Shown here one piece after another: positions 37,594 through 46,426 of a stretch of DNA of 64,000 bases. Location: the NCBI RefSeq assembly GCF_033110285.1, contig NZ_CP136995.1, positions 1,674,001-1,738,000 of the forward strand, given 5' to 3'. The notes beneath the pieces are model-generated. The model was given only the letters and a program-made list of their open reading frames with translations. It did not search any database and was not told the DNA's origin. How positions within the stretch are numbered: position 1 is the stretch's first letter; every line of letters begins with the position of its first letter. The DNA is from Ottowia sp. SB7-C50 (lineage in GTDB: Bacteria > Pseudomonadota > Gammaproteobacteria > Burkholderiales > Burkholderiaceae_C). A program made the translations under genes and the position numbers.

Positions 37594-38203
37594 GTGAACA
37601 CCCGCAGCGCCGCCGCCAAGCGCGCCATGGACCTGGCGCTGACGCTGGCCGCGCTGCCGCTGGCGCTGCCGATGATGGCGGCCATCGCGCTGTGGGTGCG
37701 GCTGGATTCGCCCGGCCCGGCGCTGTTCAGGCAGCAGCGCGTGGGGCGGGGCGGGGCGCTGTTTCGCATCCACAAGTTCCGCACCATGCACCTGCACGAC
37801 GGCGCCGGGCCGCAGATCACGGCCGGCGGCGATGCGCGCATCACCCGCGCCGGCAGCTGGCTGCGGCGCACCAAGCTGGACGAATTGCCACAGCTGATCG
37901 ACGTGCTGCGCGGCGACATGAGCCTGGTCGGCCCGCGGCCCGAGGTGCCGCGCTACATGGCGCTGTATGACGACGACGTGCGCCGCCAGATCCTCAGCGT
38001 GCGACCCGGCATCACCGACCGCGCGGCGATCGAGTTCCGCGACGAAGAGCGCCTGCTGGCCGCCAGCACGGACCCGGAGCGCACCTACGTCCAGCAGGTC
38101 ATGCCCGTCAAGCAGCGCTATTACCTGGACTACGTGGCGCGCCGCAGCGTGGGGGGGCGATGTGCGCATCCTGCTGGACACGCTGCGGGCGCTGGTGAAA
38201 TGA
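37594..38203 (+). CDS. initiating sugar-1-phosphate (undecaprenyl-phosphate) transferase, apparent frameshift
   Basis: This is a monotopic bacterial sugar transferase of about 202 residues, the short PglC/WcaJ-C type with one membrane-associated helix (AMDLALTLAALPLALPMMAAIAL). LDSPGPALFRQQRVGRGGALFRIHKFRTM, TRAGSWLRRTKLDELPQLIDVLRGDMSLVGPRPEVP and RPGITDRAAIEFRDE are diagnostic. A seven-G run (38151-38157) shifts the frame just before the end; six G gives the natural ending SVGGDVRILLDTLRALVK with TGA at 38201. The start is GTG at 37594. It would prime the lipid carrier with the cluster's amino sugar. Confidence 0.87.
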
Positions 38204-38354
38204 ATCGCGGGCAGGCGGCTGGGCTGGCCAGCGCGCAGACCCGCGGAGGCTACACCGCGCGCCCAACGCATAATCACACGCCTGCGCTGGCCCATCCAGC
38301 GCGGACAGCTATGAACACTGTAGCAATTTCAACCGTGACCCACAGGATTCCGCC
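38204..38354. repeat. intergenic DNA with a repeat A copy before the dehydratase gene
   Basis: The second half (38278-38335) reads CACGCCTGCGCTGGCCCATC, CAGCGCGGACAGCTATGAAC, ACTGTAGCAATTTCA, a repeat A copy in reverse orientation. I see no gene and no clear promoter. Confidence 0.5.
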
Positions 38355-40196
38355 GTGCTGAGTGGCTGGTGGAAAGACCTGCGCAGCAAGAGCTGGCTGC
38401 CCGATCTGGTGCTGATCGTGCTGGCGTGGTGGGCCGCGTTCTGGCTGCGCTTCAACCTGACGGTGCCGCAGCCGTACCGCGACCAGGCGCTGCAGACGAC
38501 GCCGCTGGCGCTGCTGTGCATGGCCGTGGGCCTGCTGCTGGCGCGCGTGCCCCGCCAGTCGTGGCGCTATGTGGGCCTGGCCGACCTGCGCCAGCTGGCG
38601 GGCGGCGTGGCGCTGGGCGCGCTGCTGACCACGGCGGTGGTGATGGGCTCGCGCACGCAGGGGTTTCCGCGCTCGGTGTTTCTCATCAGCGGCGTGCTGG
38701 CCCTGCTGGCGCTGGCCGGCGCGCGCGCCACCTGGCGCACGCTGGCCGAATACACGCAGGCCCAGGCGCGGCCGGCGGCGGCGCTGCAGCCCTTGCTCAT
38801 CGTCGGCACCATCGACGAGGCCGACCAGGCGCTGCGCACGCTCAAGGGCGTGGAGGGCTGGCAGGTGGTCGGCATCGCGTCGCCGCGCGCGCAGGACGCG
38901 GGGCGCACGGTGCAGGGCGTGCGCGTGCTGGGCGGGGTGGACGCGCTCGACCAGCTGGCGCGCGCGCAGCAGGCCGGCACCGTGCTGCTGGCCAGCGCGC
39001 CGGGCGATCTGGCGCGGCGCGACGTGCTGATGCGCTGGTCGGGCAGCGGCCTGAACCTGCTGACACTGCCCACCGCCGACGAACTGCTGCGCCCCGGCGC
39101 GGCCACCCGGCTGCGCCAGGTGCGGCTGGAAGACCTGCTGGGCCGCACGCCGGTGCAGCTGGACGCGCGCGGCCTGGCAGCGCTGTTCAGCGGCCAGACC
39201 GTGCTGGTGACGGGGGCGGGCGGCTCCATCGGGTCGGAGCTGTGCCGCCAGGTGGCGCGGCTGGGCGTGGCGCGGCTGGTCTGCGTCGATGTGTCGGAAT
39301 ACGCCACCTACCGGCTCGAGCAGGAACTGCGCCAGGCCTTTCCCGCCATGGAAGGCGTGTACTACACCGCCAACGTGCGCGAGCCCGATCGCCTGCGCGC
39401 CATCGCCCTGGCGCACCGGCCGGGCGTGGTGCTGCACGCCGCGGCCTATAAGCACGTGCCGCTGATGGAGACCCACAACGAGATCGAGGCGCTGCGCACC
39501 AACGTGCTGGGCACGCTGCACGCCGCGCGCGTGGCGGGCGAGGTGGGCGCGGCGCGCTTCGTGCTGGTGTCGACCGACAAGGCCGTCAACCCCACCAATG
39601 TGATGGGCGCCACCAAGCGGCTGGCCGAGCAGGTGGTGCAGGCGGTGGCGCGCGAGTTCGAGCACACGCAGTACGTGTCGGTGCGCTTCGGCAACGTGCT
39701 GGGCTCCAGCGGTTCGGTGGTGCCGCTGTTCACCACGCAGATCGAGCTGGGCGGCCCGGTGACGGTGACGCACCCCGAGATCGTGCGCTACTTCATGACC
39801 ATCCCCGAGGCCGCGCAACTGGTGCTGCAGGCGGGGCTGATGGGCCGCTCGGGCCAGATCTTCGTGCTGGACATGGGCGAGCCGGTCAAGATCGTCGAAC
39901 TGGCGCGCCTGCTGATCCGCCTGTCGGGCAAGACCGAGGCCGAAGTGCCCATCGCCTTCACCGGCCTGCGGCCCGGCGAGAAGCTGTACGAGGAACTGCT
40001 GGCCGACGACGAAACCACCGAGCCCACGCCGCACCCCAAGCTGCGCGTGGCGCGCGTGTCGCCGCCGGCGGACGACGTGGCGGCTGCGGTGCTGGCGTGG
40101 CTGGCGCAGGCCGGCGCGGCGCCCGGCCCGGCGGACCTGCGCGGCTGGCTGCACCAGCGCGTGCCCGAATACCAGGCGCAGCCGGTGCGCTTCTGA
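38355..40196 (+). CDS. CapD/PglF-type nucleoside-diphosphate-sugar 4,6-dehydratase
   Basis: This 613-residue membrane-anchored short-chain dehydrogenase starts at GTG 38355. It has about four N-terminal helices (residues 14-120), a first Rossmann-like domain (from LLIVGTIDEADQAL) and a catalytic domain with VTGAGGSIGSELCRQVAR (Thr286 region) and STDKAVNPTNVMGATKRLAE. Such enzymes (WbpM, PglF, CapD) convert UDP-GlcNAc to its 4-keto-6-deoxy form. The DegT aminotransferase and the PglC-like transferase in the same cluster fit a 4-amino-4,6-dideoxy sugar as first residue. Confidence 0.92.
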   Translation: MLSGWWKDLRSKSWLPDLVLIVLAWWAAFWLRFNLTVPQPYRDQALQTTPLALLCMAVGLLLARVPRQSWRYVGLADLRQLAGGVALGALLTTAVVMGSRTQGFPRSVFLISGVLALLALAGARATWRTLAEYTQAQARPAAALQPLLIVGTIDEADQALRTLKGVEGWQVVGIASPRAQDAGRTVQGVRVLGGVDALDQLARAQQAGTVLLASAPGDLARRDVLMRWSGSGLNLLTLPTADELLRPGAATRLRQVRLEDLLGRTPVQLDARGLAALFSGQTVLVTGAGGSIGSELCRQVARLGVARLVCVDVSEYATYRLEQELRQAFPAMEGVYYTANVREPDRLRAIALAHRPGVVLHAAAYKHVPLMETHNEIEALRTNVLGTLHAARVAGEVGAARFVLVSTDKAVNPTNVMGATKRLAEQVVQAVAREFEHTQYVSVRFGNVLGSSGSVVPLFTTQIELGGPVTVTHPEIVRYFMTIPEAAQLVLQAGLMGRSGQIFVLDMGEPVKIVELARLLIRLSGKTEAEVPIAFTGLRPGEKLYEELLADDETTEPTPHPKLRVARVSPPADDVAAAVLAWLAQAGAAPGPADLRGWLHQRVPEYQAQPVRF

Positions 40197-40208
40197 CGGC
40201 GGGGGGCG

Positions 40209-40853
40209 TCAGCCGGGCTGGGCGCCGATGCCGGCCTTGCCCAGCGCGTCGGCCACCAGCTCCAGCCGCAGCAGCGGGCTGTCCAGGCTCATCAGGTGCT
40301 GGCGCACGGCGCCGGGCAGCGGCAGCAGCTCGCACCAGCGGTTGGCCACCCAGCCTGCATCGTCGAAAAGTTCACTGCCCGCCTGGGGCAGGGGCGCGGC
40401 GGCGGCCTGCGCGCGCAGGCCGGCGTACAGCTTGTTCAGCGCGTGCGCCGTGTGCTGCAGGTCGGCGGGGATGGCCAGCGGCCGGTCGGCGGCCAGCAGG
40501 GTGACGTCGGCCACCCACAGCCCGTGCTTCAGCTGGCTGGCGCGGTCGATGCGAAAGCGCTGGTCGCCCCGGCATTGCACCGTCAGCAGGCCGGGCTGCG
40601 GGCGTTCCAGCGCGGTGATGTGGGCCAGCGTGCCGATGCCCGCCAGCTGCTCGGGCGGCGCGCCGGCGGCGCGCACTTCGTGGCCGTGCTCCAGCGCCAC
40701 CACGCCAAAGGGCGCACCGGCGCGGTGGCACTTGGTCACCATGTCGAGATAGCGCACCTCGAACACGCGCAGCGGTAGCACGCCGTCCGGAAACAGCACC
40801 GTGCCCAGCGGAAACAGCGGCAGGGACGAAAGGGTCAGCGTGGGGCTTGGCAT
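40209..40853 (-). CDS. LON substrate-binding-domain (PUA-like) protein
   Basis: This is a 214-residue stand-alone LON N-terminal domain. LPLFPLGTVLFPDGVLPLRVFEVRYLDMVTKC (residues 11-42) and FGVVALEHGHEV are typical, and no ATPase or protease domain follows. I start at the ATG at 40853 (MPSPTLTLSS). Members are common single-domain proteins near lon-unrelated genes, with no established role. It converges with the polysaccharide cluster and is divergent from the YggT gene. Confidence 0.85.
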   Translation of the reverse strand: MPSPTLTLSSLPLFPLGTVLFPDGVLPLRVFEVRYLDMVTKCHRAGAPFGVVALEHGHEVRAAGAPPEQLAGIGTLAHITALERPQPGLLTVQCRGDQRFRIDRASQLKHGLWVADVTLLAADRPLAIPADLQHTAHALNKLYAGLRAQAAAAPLPQAGSELFDDAGWVANRWCELLPLPGAVRQHLMSLDSPLLRLELVADALGKAGIGAQPG

Positions 40854-40987
40854 GGTCCGGGCATCGCGGCAGCACGCCGGTGGCGGCGCGACGCGGGGCA
40901 GGTCGTGGCTCGCTATCATCGCACGCAACACCCTTTGGGCGCCGCGCCGGTCCAGCGATGGACGCGCGCCGCCCGCCTTGCCTGCCC

Positions 40988-41557
40988 ATGCTGTTTCAAG
41001 TCCTTGCCTTTGTGATCGAAGTCGCCGTCACGCTGATCGGCGGCGCCTGCTTGCTGCGCCTGTACATGGGCTGGCGCCGCCTGTCGCTGGCCAACCCCGT
41101 GGGGCGCTTCGTGCAGGCGCTGTCGGACTGGCTGGTGTTGCCGCTGCAGCGCCTGATGCCCGCCGCGGGGCGCTGGGACCTGGCCAGCCTGCTGGGCGCG
41201 TGGCTGCTCAAGCTGCTGCAGTACGCGATGCTGGTCGGCATGCTCGGACTGGGCCGCTGGAGCGTGCTGCCGGTGCTGGCCTTGCTGGGCGTGGCCAAGC
41301 TGGCGGTGTCGGTGGCCACGGCGGTGATCATCGTCGCCGCCGTGCTGTCATGGACCGGCAACCGCACCCCCGTGCGCGACGTCTTCGAGCGGCTGTGCGA
41401 ACCCATGCTGGCGCCCCTGCGCCGCCGCTTGCCGCTGGTGGGCGGGGTCGATCTGTCGCCGCTGTTGCTGGTGGTGGCACTGCAGGTCGCCGGCATCGTG
41501 CTGGGGTCGATGCAGGCCGGCCTGCTGGGGGCGGGCGCGGCGATGCTGGCGGGGTGA
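40988..41557 (+). CDS. YggT family membrane protein
   Basis: This is a 189-residue protein with two copies of the YggT hydrophobic module. The first contains RLYMGWRRLSLANPVGRFVQALSDWLVLPLQRLMPA and the second SWTGNRTPVRDVFERLCEPMLAPLRRRLPLVGGVDLSPLLLV, ending with a helix. The repeated pattern P-(L/M)-x-P-(L/F)-R is the family mark. Role is uncertain; homologues are linked to osmotic tolerance and cell-division regions. The start is ATG 40988. Confidence 0.88.
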   Translation: MLFQVLAFVIEVAVTLIGGACLLRLYMGWRRLSLANPVGRFVQALSDWLVLPLQRLMPAAGRWDLASLLGAWLLKLLQYAMLVGMLGLGRWSVLPVLALLGVAKLAVSVATAVIIVAAVLSWTGNRTPVRDVFERLCEPMLAPLRRRLPLVGGVDLSPLLLVVALQVAGIVLGSMQAGLLGAGAAMLAG

Positions 41558-41762
41558 GTTTGCTATCGAGTTGATAGCTTTAGGCGCAGTGCGGGCGAGC
41601 GCAAACAGGCGATGGGCTTTGGTTGCGTTGTAAAAGTCAACAGCCGGACGCAGAGGACGCAGAGATTCCGCAGAGGACGCAGAAAAAGCCAAAAAATATT
41701 CTTGGGCTGTTTCTTTTGCGTCCTTCGCGATCCCTTCGCGTCCTTCGCGTCCGGTATTCGGT
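41558..41762. repeat. repeat family A-like and family C elements between YggT and accD genes
   Basis: 41560-41610 carries a diverged repeat A (GCTATCGAGTTGATAGCTTT, AGGCGCAGTGCGGGCGAGCGC). 41638-41760 is repeat C: the left arm ACAGCCGGACGCAGAGGACG, CAGAGATTCCGCAGAGGACGC and the right arm TTTTGCGTCCTTCGCGATCC, CTTCGCGTCCTTCGCGTCCGG form an imperfect inverted repeat. Confidence 0.65.
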
Positions 41763-41788
41763 CTTCTCTACCTGGGCTCAGCGCCCCA

Positions 41789-42664
41789 TCATTCCACCGC
41801 GTCCGCAGGCTGGCGCTGCAGCATCGCCAGCACCTTGGCGATTTTTTCGCGCAGTTCGCGCCGGTCGCAGATGAAGTCGACCGCGCCTTTTTGCTGCAGG
41901 AACTCGGCGCGCTGAAAACCGTCGGGCAGCTTCACGCGCACCGTGTTCTCGATCACGCGCGGGCCGGCAAAGCCGATCAGCGCCTTGGGCTCGGCAATCA
42001 CCACGTCGCCCACAAAGGCAAAACCGGCCGACACGCCGCCCATGGTCGGGTCGGTCAGCACGCTGATGTAGGGCAGGCCCTTCTTGGCCAGGCGGGTCAG
42101 GGCGGCGTTGGTCTTGGCCATCTGCATCAGGCTCAGCAGGCCTTCCTGCATGCGCGCGCCGCCGGTGGCCGTGAAGCAGATGAAGGGCACCTTTTGTTCG
42201 ATGGCGGTTTCGACGCCGCGCACGAAGCGCTCGCCCACCACGCTGCCCATGCTGCCGCCCATGAAGTCGAACTCAAACGCCGCCGCCACCACGCTGATGG
42301 AATGCACGGCGCCGCCCATGACGACCAGGGCATCGGTTTCGCCGGAGTTTTCGAGCGCTTCTTTCAGGCGCTCGGGGTACTTGCGGCTGTCCTTGAACTT
42401 CAGCGCGTCGACCGGCAGCACCTCCTGCCCGATCTCGTAGCGGCCTTCGTTGTCGAGGAACACGTTGAGCCGCTCGCGCGCGCCCATGCGGTGGTGGTGG
42501 CCGCATTTCGGGCAGACGTTCTGGTTGCCTTCCAGGTCGCTCTTGTACAGCACCGTGTCGCATTCCGGGCACTTGATCCACAGGCCTTCGGGCACCTGGC
42601 GGCGCTCGGCGCCGTCTTCGGTCTTCTGGATCTTGGGCGGCAGCAGTTTTTCGAGCCAGCTCAT
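41789..42664 (-). CDS. accD: acetyl-CoA carboxylase carboxyltransferase subunit beta
   Basis: This is the 291-residue beta subunit of the carboxyltransferase half of acetyl-CoA carboxylase, which starts fatty-acid synthesis. The N-terminal zinc ribbon is CPEC (near residue 32) and [10 protein letters not shown] (near 51). The carboxyltransferase core has [40 protein letters not shown] and [22 protein letters not shown]. The gene order trp-accD is conserved in many proteobacteria. Repeat C lies downstream. Confidence 0.96.
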   Translation of the reverse strand: MSWLEKLLPPKIQKTEDGAERRQVPEGLWIKCPECDTVLYKSDLEGNQNVCPKCGHHHRMGARERLNVFLDNEGRYEIGQEVLPVDALKFKDSRKYPERLKEALENSGETDALVVMGGAVHSISVVAAAFEFDFMGGSMGSVVGERFVRGVETAIEQKVPFICFTATGGARMQEGLLSLMQMAKTNAALTRLAKKGLPYISVLTDPTMGGVSAGFAFVGDVVIAEPKALIGFAGPRVIENTVRVKLPDGFQRAEFLQQKGAVDFICDRRELREKIAKVLAMLQRQPADAVE

Positions 42665-42704
42665 GGCGGAACTCCTTGTTTGATAGCGCGATTATGCGTG
42701 CACT

Positions 42705-43514
42705 TCATGCGTCCAGCGCGGCGCGGATCGGCCGCAGGAAGTCGATGGCGGCGGCGGCCACGCGCTCGTGCGGCTGGGTTTCGATCTGCTGGATCAGCCG
42801 GCTGCCGATGACCACGGCGTCGGCCACCTGGCCGATGGCGCGGGCGGTCTCGGCGTCGCGGATGCCGAAGCCGACACCGACCGGAATGTGCACGTGCTGG
42901 CGGATGCGGGGCAGGGCGGCTTCCACTTCGGCCGTGTTGAGCGCACCCGAGCCGGTCACGCCCTTGAGCGAGACGTAGTACACGTAGCCGCTGGCGACCT
43001 GCGCCACCTGCTGCATGCGCTGCTCGGTCGAAGTCGGGGCCAGCAGAAAGATCAGGTCCATGCCGTTCGCTCTCAACTTGGAAGCAAACTCGGCACATTC
43101 CTCGGGCGGGTAGTCGACAATCAGCACCCCATCGACCCCGGCGGCCGCGGCATCGCGGATGAAGGCGTCGGCGCCGTGGCGCTGGTCGTAGCGCTCGACC
43201 GGATTGGCGTAGCCCATCAGCACCACGGGGGTTTTCTGGTCCTTTTCGCGGAAGGTCCTGACCATGGCCAGCACCTGCGCGAGGCCGATGCCCAGTGCCA
43301 GCGCGCGGTCGCCGGCCTTCTGGATGACGGCGCCGTCGGCGCTGGGGTCGGAAAACGGCACGCCCAGCTCGATCACGTCGGCGCCCGCGGTGACCATGCC
43401 GTGCATCAGCGCGGGCGTGATGTCGGCGTACGGAAAGCCGGCGGTGACGTAGGGAATCAGCGCCTTGCGCTTTTGCTCTTGCAGCCGGGCGAAGGTGGCG
43501 GCGATGCGGTTCAT
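42705..43514 (-). CDS. trpA: tryptophan synthase alpha chain
   Basis: This 269-residue TIM barrel cleaves indole-3-glycerol phosphate to indole and glyceraldehyde 3-phosphate. [22 protein letters not shown] has the catalytic Glu. [10 protein letters not shown] has the catalytic Asp and GVTGSGAL the phosphate-binding loop. I start at [14 protein letters not shown] (ATG 43514), which overlaps the trpB stop by four bases, as expected for two subunits made in equal amounts. Confidence 0.96.
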   Translation of the reverse strand: MNRIAATFARLQEQKRKALIPYVTAGFPYADITPALMHGMVTAGADVIELGVPFSDPSADGAVIQKAGDRALALGIGLAQVLAMVRTFREKDQKTPVVLMGYANPVERYDQRHGADAFIRDAAAAGVDGVLIVDYPPEECAEFASKLRANGMDLIFLLAPTSTEQRMQQVAQVASGYVYYVSLKGVTGSGALNTAEVEAALPRIRQHVHIPVGVGFGIRDAETARAIGQVADAVVIGSRLIQQIETQPHERVAAAAIDFLRPIRAALDA

Positions 43515-44788
43515 GGCTTGGCTCCTGGCTTGGGCGCGCCCTTGACGACGTGGCCGCGCATGGATGGTCGGTCGTAGAACTCCACGCCGTCCAGGTCGGC
43601 GACGGTGCCGATGTCCTTGTCGCCCCTGCCAGAGAGGTTGACCAGGATGGACTGGTCGGGCCGCATGGTCGGCGCCAGCTTCATGGCATAGGCAAAGGCG
43701 TGGCTGGATTCGAGCGCGGGGATGATGCCCTCGGCGCGGCACAGGTGGTGGAAGGCGGCCAGCGCCTCGGCGTCGGTGGCACCCACGTATTCGGCGCGGC
43801 CGATGTCCTTGAGCCAGGCGTGTTCGGGGCCGACGCCGGGGTAATCCAGGCCGGCGCTGATCGAATGCGTCTCGGTAATCTGGCCGTTGTCGTCCTGCAG
43901 GATGTAGGTGCGGTTGCCGTGCAGCACGCCGCTGGAGCCGCGCTGCAGGCTGGCCGAGTGCTTGCCGCTGTCCAGGCCCTCGCCGGCGGCCTCTACGCCG
44001 ATCAGGCGGGTCTGCTCATGCGGGATGTAGGGGTAGAAGATGCCCATGGCGTTGCTGCCGCCGCCCACGCAGGCGATGACGGCATCGGGCTGCTGCGCGG
44101 CGATGCCTTGCGCGGCCAGCAGCTCGGGCATCTGCGTCAGGCATTCCTGCCCGATCACGCTCTGGAAGTCGCGCACCATCATGGGGTAAGGGTGCGGGCC
44201 GGCCACGGTGCCGATGATGTAGAAGGTGTTGTCCACGTTGGCGACCCAGTCGCGCATGGCTTCGTTCAGCGCGTCCTTCAGCGTCTTGCTGCCGGATTCG
44301 ACCGGCACCACGGTGGCGCCGAGCAGCTTCATGCGGTAGACGTTGGGCGACTGGCGCTTGACGTCTTCGCTGCCCATGTAGACCACGCATTCCAGCCCGT
44401 AGCGCGCGCAAATCGTGGCCGTGGCCACGCCATGCTGGCCGGCGCCGGTTTCGGCAATGATGCGCGGCTTGCCCATGCGGCGTGCCAGCATGGCCTGGCC
44501 GATGACGTTGTTGATCTTGTGCGCGCCGGTGTGGTTCAAGTCCTCGCGCTTCAGGTAAATCTGCGCACCGCCCAGTTCGCGGCTGGTGCGCGCGGCGTGG
44601 TAGACGGGCGAGGGGCGGCCGACGTAGTGCGCCAGTTCGTACTTGAATTCGGCCAGGAAGTCGGGGTCGTGCTGGTACTTCGCGTAGGCGTCTTTCAGCT
44701 CGTTGATGGCGTAGGTCAGCGTCTCGCTGATGAAGCTGCCGCCATAGCGGCCGAAATGGCCTGAAGCGTCGGGTTGTTGGTAATCCAT
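43511..44788 (-). CDS. trpB: tryptophan synthase beta chain
   Basis: This 425-residue PLP enzyme condenses indole with serine. [19 protein letters not shown] has the Schiff-base lysine. [20 protein letters not shown] and the serine-rich phosphate loop [16 protein letters not shown] are conserved. I start at [17 protein letters not shown] (ATG 44788), the common N-terminus, rather than an upstream alternative. It is in the run trpF-trpB-trpA-accD. Confidence 0.97.
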   Translation of the reverse strand: MDYQQPDASGHFGRYGGSFISETLTYAINELKDAYAKYQHDPDFLAEFKYELAHYVGRPSPVYHAARTSRELGGAQIYLKREDLNHTGAHKINNVIGQAMLARRMGKPRIIAETGAGQHGVATATICARYGLECVVYMGSEDVKRQSPNVYRMKLLGATVVPVESGSKTLKDALNEAMRDWVANVDNTFYIIGTVAGPHPYPMMVRDFQSVIGQECLTQMPELLAAQGIAAQQPDAVIACVGGGSNAMGIFYPYIPHEQTRLIGVEAAGEGLDSGKHSASLQRGSSGVLHGNRTYILQDDNGQITETHSISAGLDYPGVGPEHAWLKDIGRAEYVGATDAEALAAFHHLCRAEGIIPALESSHAFAYAMKLAPTMRPDQSILVNLSGRGDKDIGTVADLDGVEFYDRPSMRGHVVKGAPKPGAKP

Positions 44789-44845
44789 GGTGTCACATCC
44801 AAGGCAAGGGCGGGGCACTGGCCCCGCGGGGGAAATGGGGGGAGG

Positions 44846-45544
44846 TCACGCCGCCAGGTCGGCGGCGCGGACGGCGGCCACGAAGGCGCGCATGCGGGCG
44901 GCGTCCTTGATGCCCTTGAGGGGCGCACCGTCGGGGTCGACGGCTTCGACGCCGCTGCTCACGTCAACCGCCAGCGAGCGGCCGCGCGAGCGCAGGGCGC
45001 GCAAGCCGTCGCCCACGTTTGCAGGTGTGAGCCCACCAGACAAGACGAGGTGAGCGGGAACGCTTGGTGGAAGCCGTGACCAATCGAATGTCTTTCCGCC
45101 GCCGCCGTAGCCCTGCGTCTGTGCGTCGAGCAGGATGCCGGTGGCCGCGCTGAAATCGTGGGCAAATTCTAGCAAGTCGAAGCCTGCCGCCGGGTCGGCC
45201 GGAATGCGTGCGGCGCGCAGCCAGGGCAGGTGGCAGGCGCGCGCGATGCGTGCGCATTCGGCCGGTGATTCGTCCCCATGAAATTGCAGGCAACCGGGCG
45301 TCGATAGGGCGCAGTCAGCTTCTATTTCTGTAGCATCGGCGTTGACGTACAGCAGCACCGCGTTGACGAACGGCGGCAGGCGGCGCATCAGCTCGGCCGC
45401 GCGCGCGGCGCTGACGTGGCGCGGGCTCTGGGCGTAGCGCACGAAGCCGATCGCGTCGGCGCCGGCTTCGACGGCGGCGTCCACGTCCTGTTCGCGCGTC
45501 AGGCCGCAGATCTTGATGCGGGTGCGAAGCGGTGAATCAAGCAT
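44846..45544 (-). CDS. trpF: phosphoribosylanthranilate isomerase
   Basis: This 232-residue TIM barrel catalyses the third committed step of tryptophan synthesis. RIKICGLTREQDVDAAVEAGADAIGFV has the catalytic Cys13. ILLDAQTQGYGGGGKTFDW has the catalytic Asp. LSGGLTPANVGDGL and GVDVSSGVE-type sequence (AVDVSSGVEAVDPDGAPLKG) bind phosphate. Length is slightly above the usual 205-220. Codons around 74-84 partly resemble repeat A DNA (45297-45345), but the protein alignment there looks ordinary. Confidence 0.95.
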   Translation of the reverse strand: MLDSPLRTRIKICGLTREQDVDAAVEAGADAIGFVRYAQSPRHVSAARAAELMRRLPPFVNAVLLYVNADATEIEADCALSTPGCLQFHGDESPAECARIARACHLPWLRAARIPADPAAGFDLLEFAHDFSAATGILLDAQTQGYGGGGKTFDWSRLPPSVPAHLVLSGGLTPANVGDGLRALRSRGRSLAVDVSSGVEAVDPDGAPLKGIKDAARMRAFVAAVRAADLAA

Positions 45545-45553
45545 GGCGGGGTG

Positions 45554-46336
45554 TCATTCGATCCAATCATAGGCGCTGGTGCGTTCGGGCAGGCCCCAGG
45601 CCGGGTCGTAGCGGGGCCCCAGGAAATAGAGGCCGTCGGGCGCGAAAGTGGGCGCGGCGGCGTCGCGGTCGCGCGCGGCCAGGACTTCGGCCATGGCGTC
45701 GGGCGGCAGCAGGCCCTGGCCGATCTGCACCAGGCTGCCCATGATGTTGCGGATCATGTGGTGCAGGAAGGCGTTGGCCTCGAAGTCGAAGCGCCAGTAA
45801 GCGCCCTTGCGCGTGATGTCGAGCCGCGTCAGCTGTTTGACTGGCGACAGCGCCTGGCACGCCGATGCGCGAAACGAGGTGAAGTCGTGCGTGCCGATCA
45901 GGTGACGGGCCGCCTGGCGCATGGCGTCGCCGTCGAGCGGGCGAAATGTCCAGCCGACGCGGCCGGCGTCGACGCTGGGGCGCACGGGCGATTCGAGCAG
46001 CAGGTAGGCGTAGCGCCTAGCCAGTGCGCTGGCGCGCGCGTGAAAGGCGTCCGGCACCGCCTGCGCCCACTGCACCGCAATGTCGGGCGGAAGGAAGCGG
46101 TTGGTGCCGCGCACCCACGAAAACGCTTCGCGCGCCAGATCGGTGTCGAAGTGCAGCACCTGCATCAGGCCGTGAACGCCGGCGTCGGTGCGGCCGGCAC
46201 ACAAGGTGTTGAGCGGTACCGTGGCGAACCGGGACAGCGCCGACTCCACCTGGTCCTGCACCGTCTGCCCCGAGGGCTGGCTTTGCCAACCCTGATAGTG
46301 CGTGCCAAGGTAGCTGATGCCGAGAGCGATTCTCAC
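45554..46336 (-). CDS. truA: tRNA pseudouridine(38-40) synthase
   Basis: This 260-residue TruA modifies U38-U40 in the anticodon arm of many tRNAs. RIALGISYLGTHYQGWQSQ is the usual N-terminus, and the catalytic Asp is in CAGRTDAGVHG. HFDTD and NAFLHHMIRNIMGSLVQIGQG are conserved. I prefer the GTG at 46336 as start, giving V-RIALGIS. An in-frame TTG at 46357 would add seven residues. The order asd-fimV-truA-trpF is typical of Burkholderiales. Confidence 0.94.
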   Translation of the reverse strand: MRIALGISYLGTHYQGWQSQPSGQTVQDQVESALSRFATVPLNTLCAGRTDAGVHGLMQVLHFDTDLAREAFSWVRGTNRFLPPDIAVQWAQAVPDAFHARASALARRYAYLLLESPVRPSVDAGRVGWTFRPLDGDAMRQAARHLIGTHDFTSFRASACQALSPVKQLTRLDITRKGAYWRFDFEANAFLHHMIRNIMGSLVQIGQGLLPPDAMAEVLAARDRDAAAPTFAPDGLYFLGPRYDPAWGLPERTSAYDWIE

Positions 46337-46371
46337 AATGGGCCGATTGTCCGGCAAATCGATGGCCCCAA

Positions 46372-46399
46372 AAGCGCGCGGCGCCCCAAGGGCGCCGCG
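46372..46399 (-). terminator. intrinsic terminator-like hairpin after fimV
   Basis: A perfect 10-bp inverted repeat (CGCGGCGCCC and GGGCGCCGCG, 46377-46386 and 46390-46399) with a three-base loop lies 28 bases past the fimV stop. On the minus strand it is followed by CGCTTTTGG, a weak T-tract. Confidence 0.55.
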
Positions 46400-46426
46400 A
46401 GCGGGACAGCTATAGACGACGCCAGG

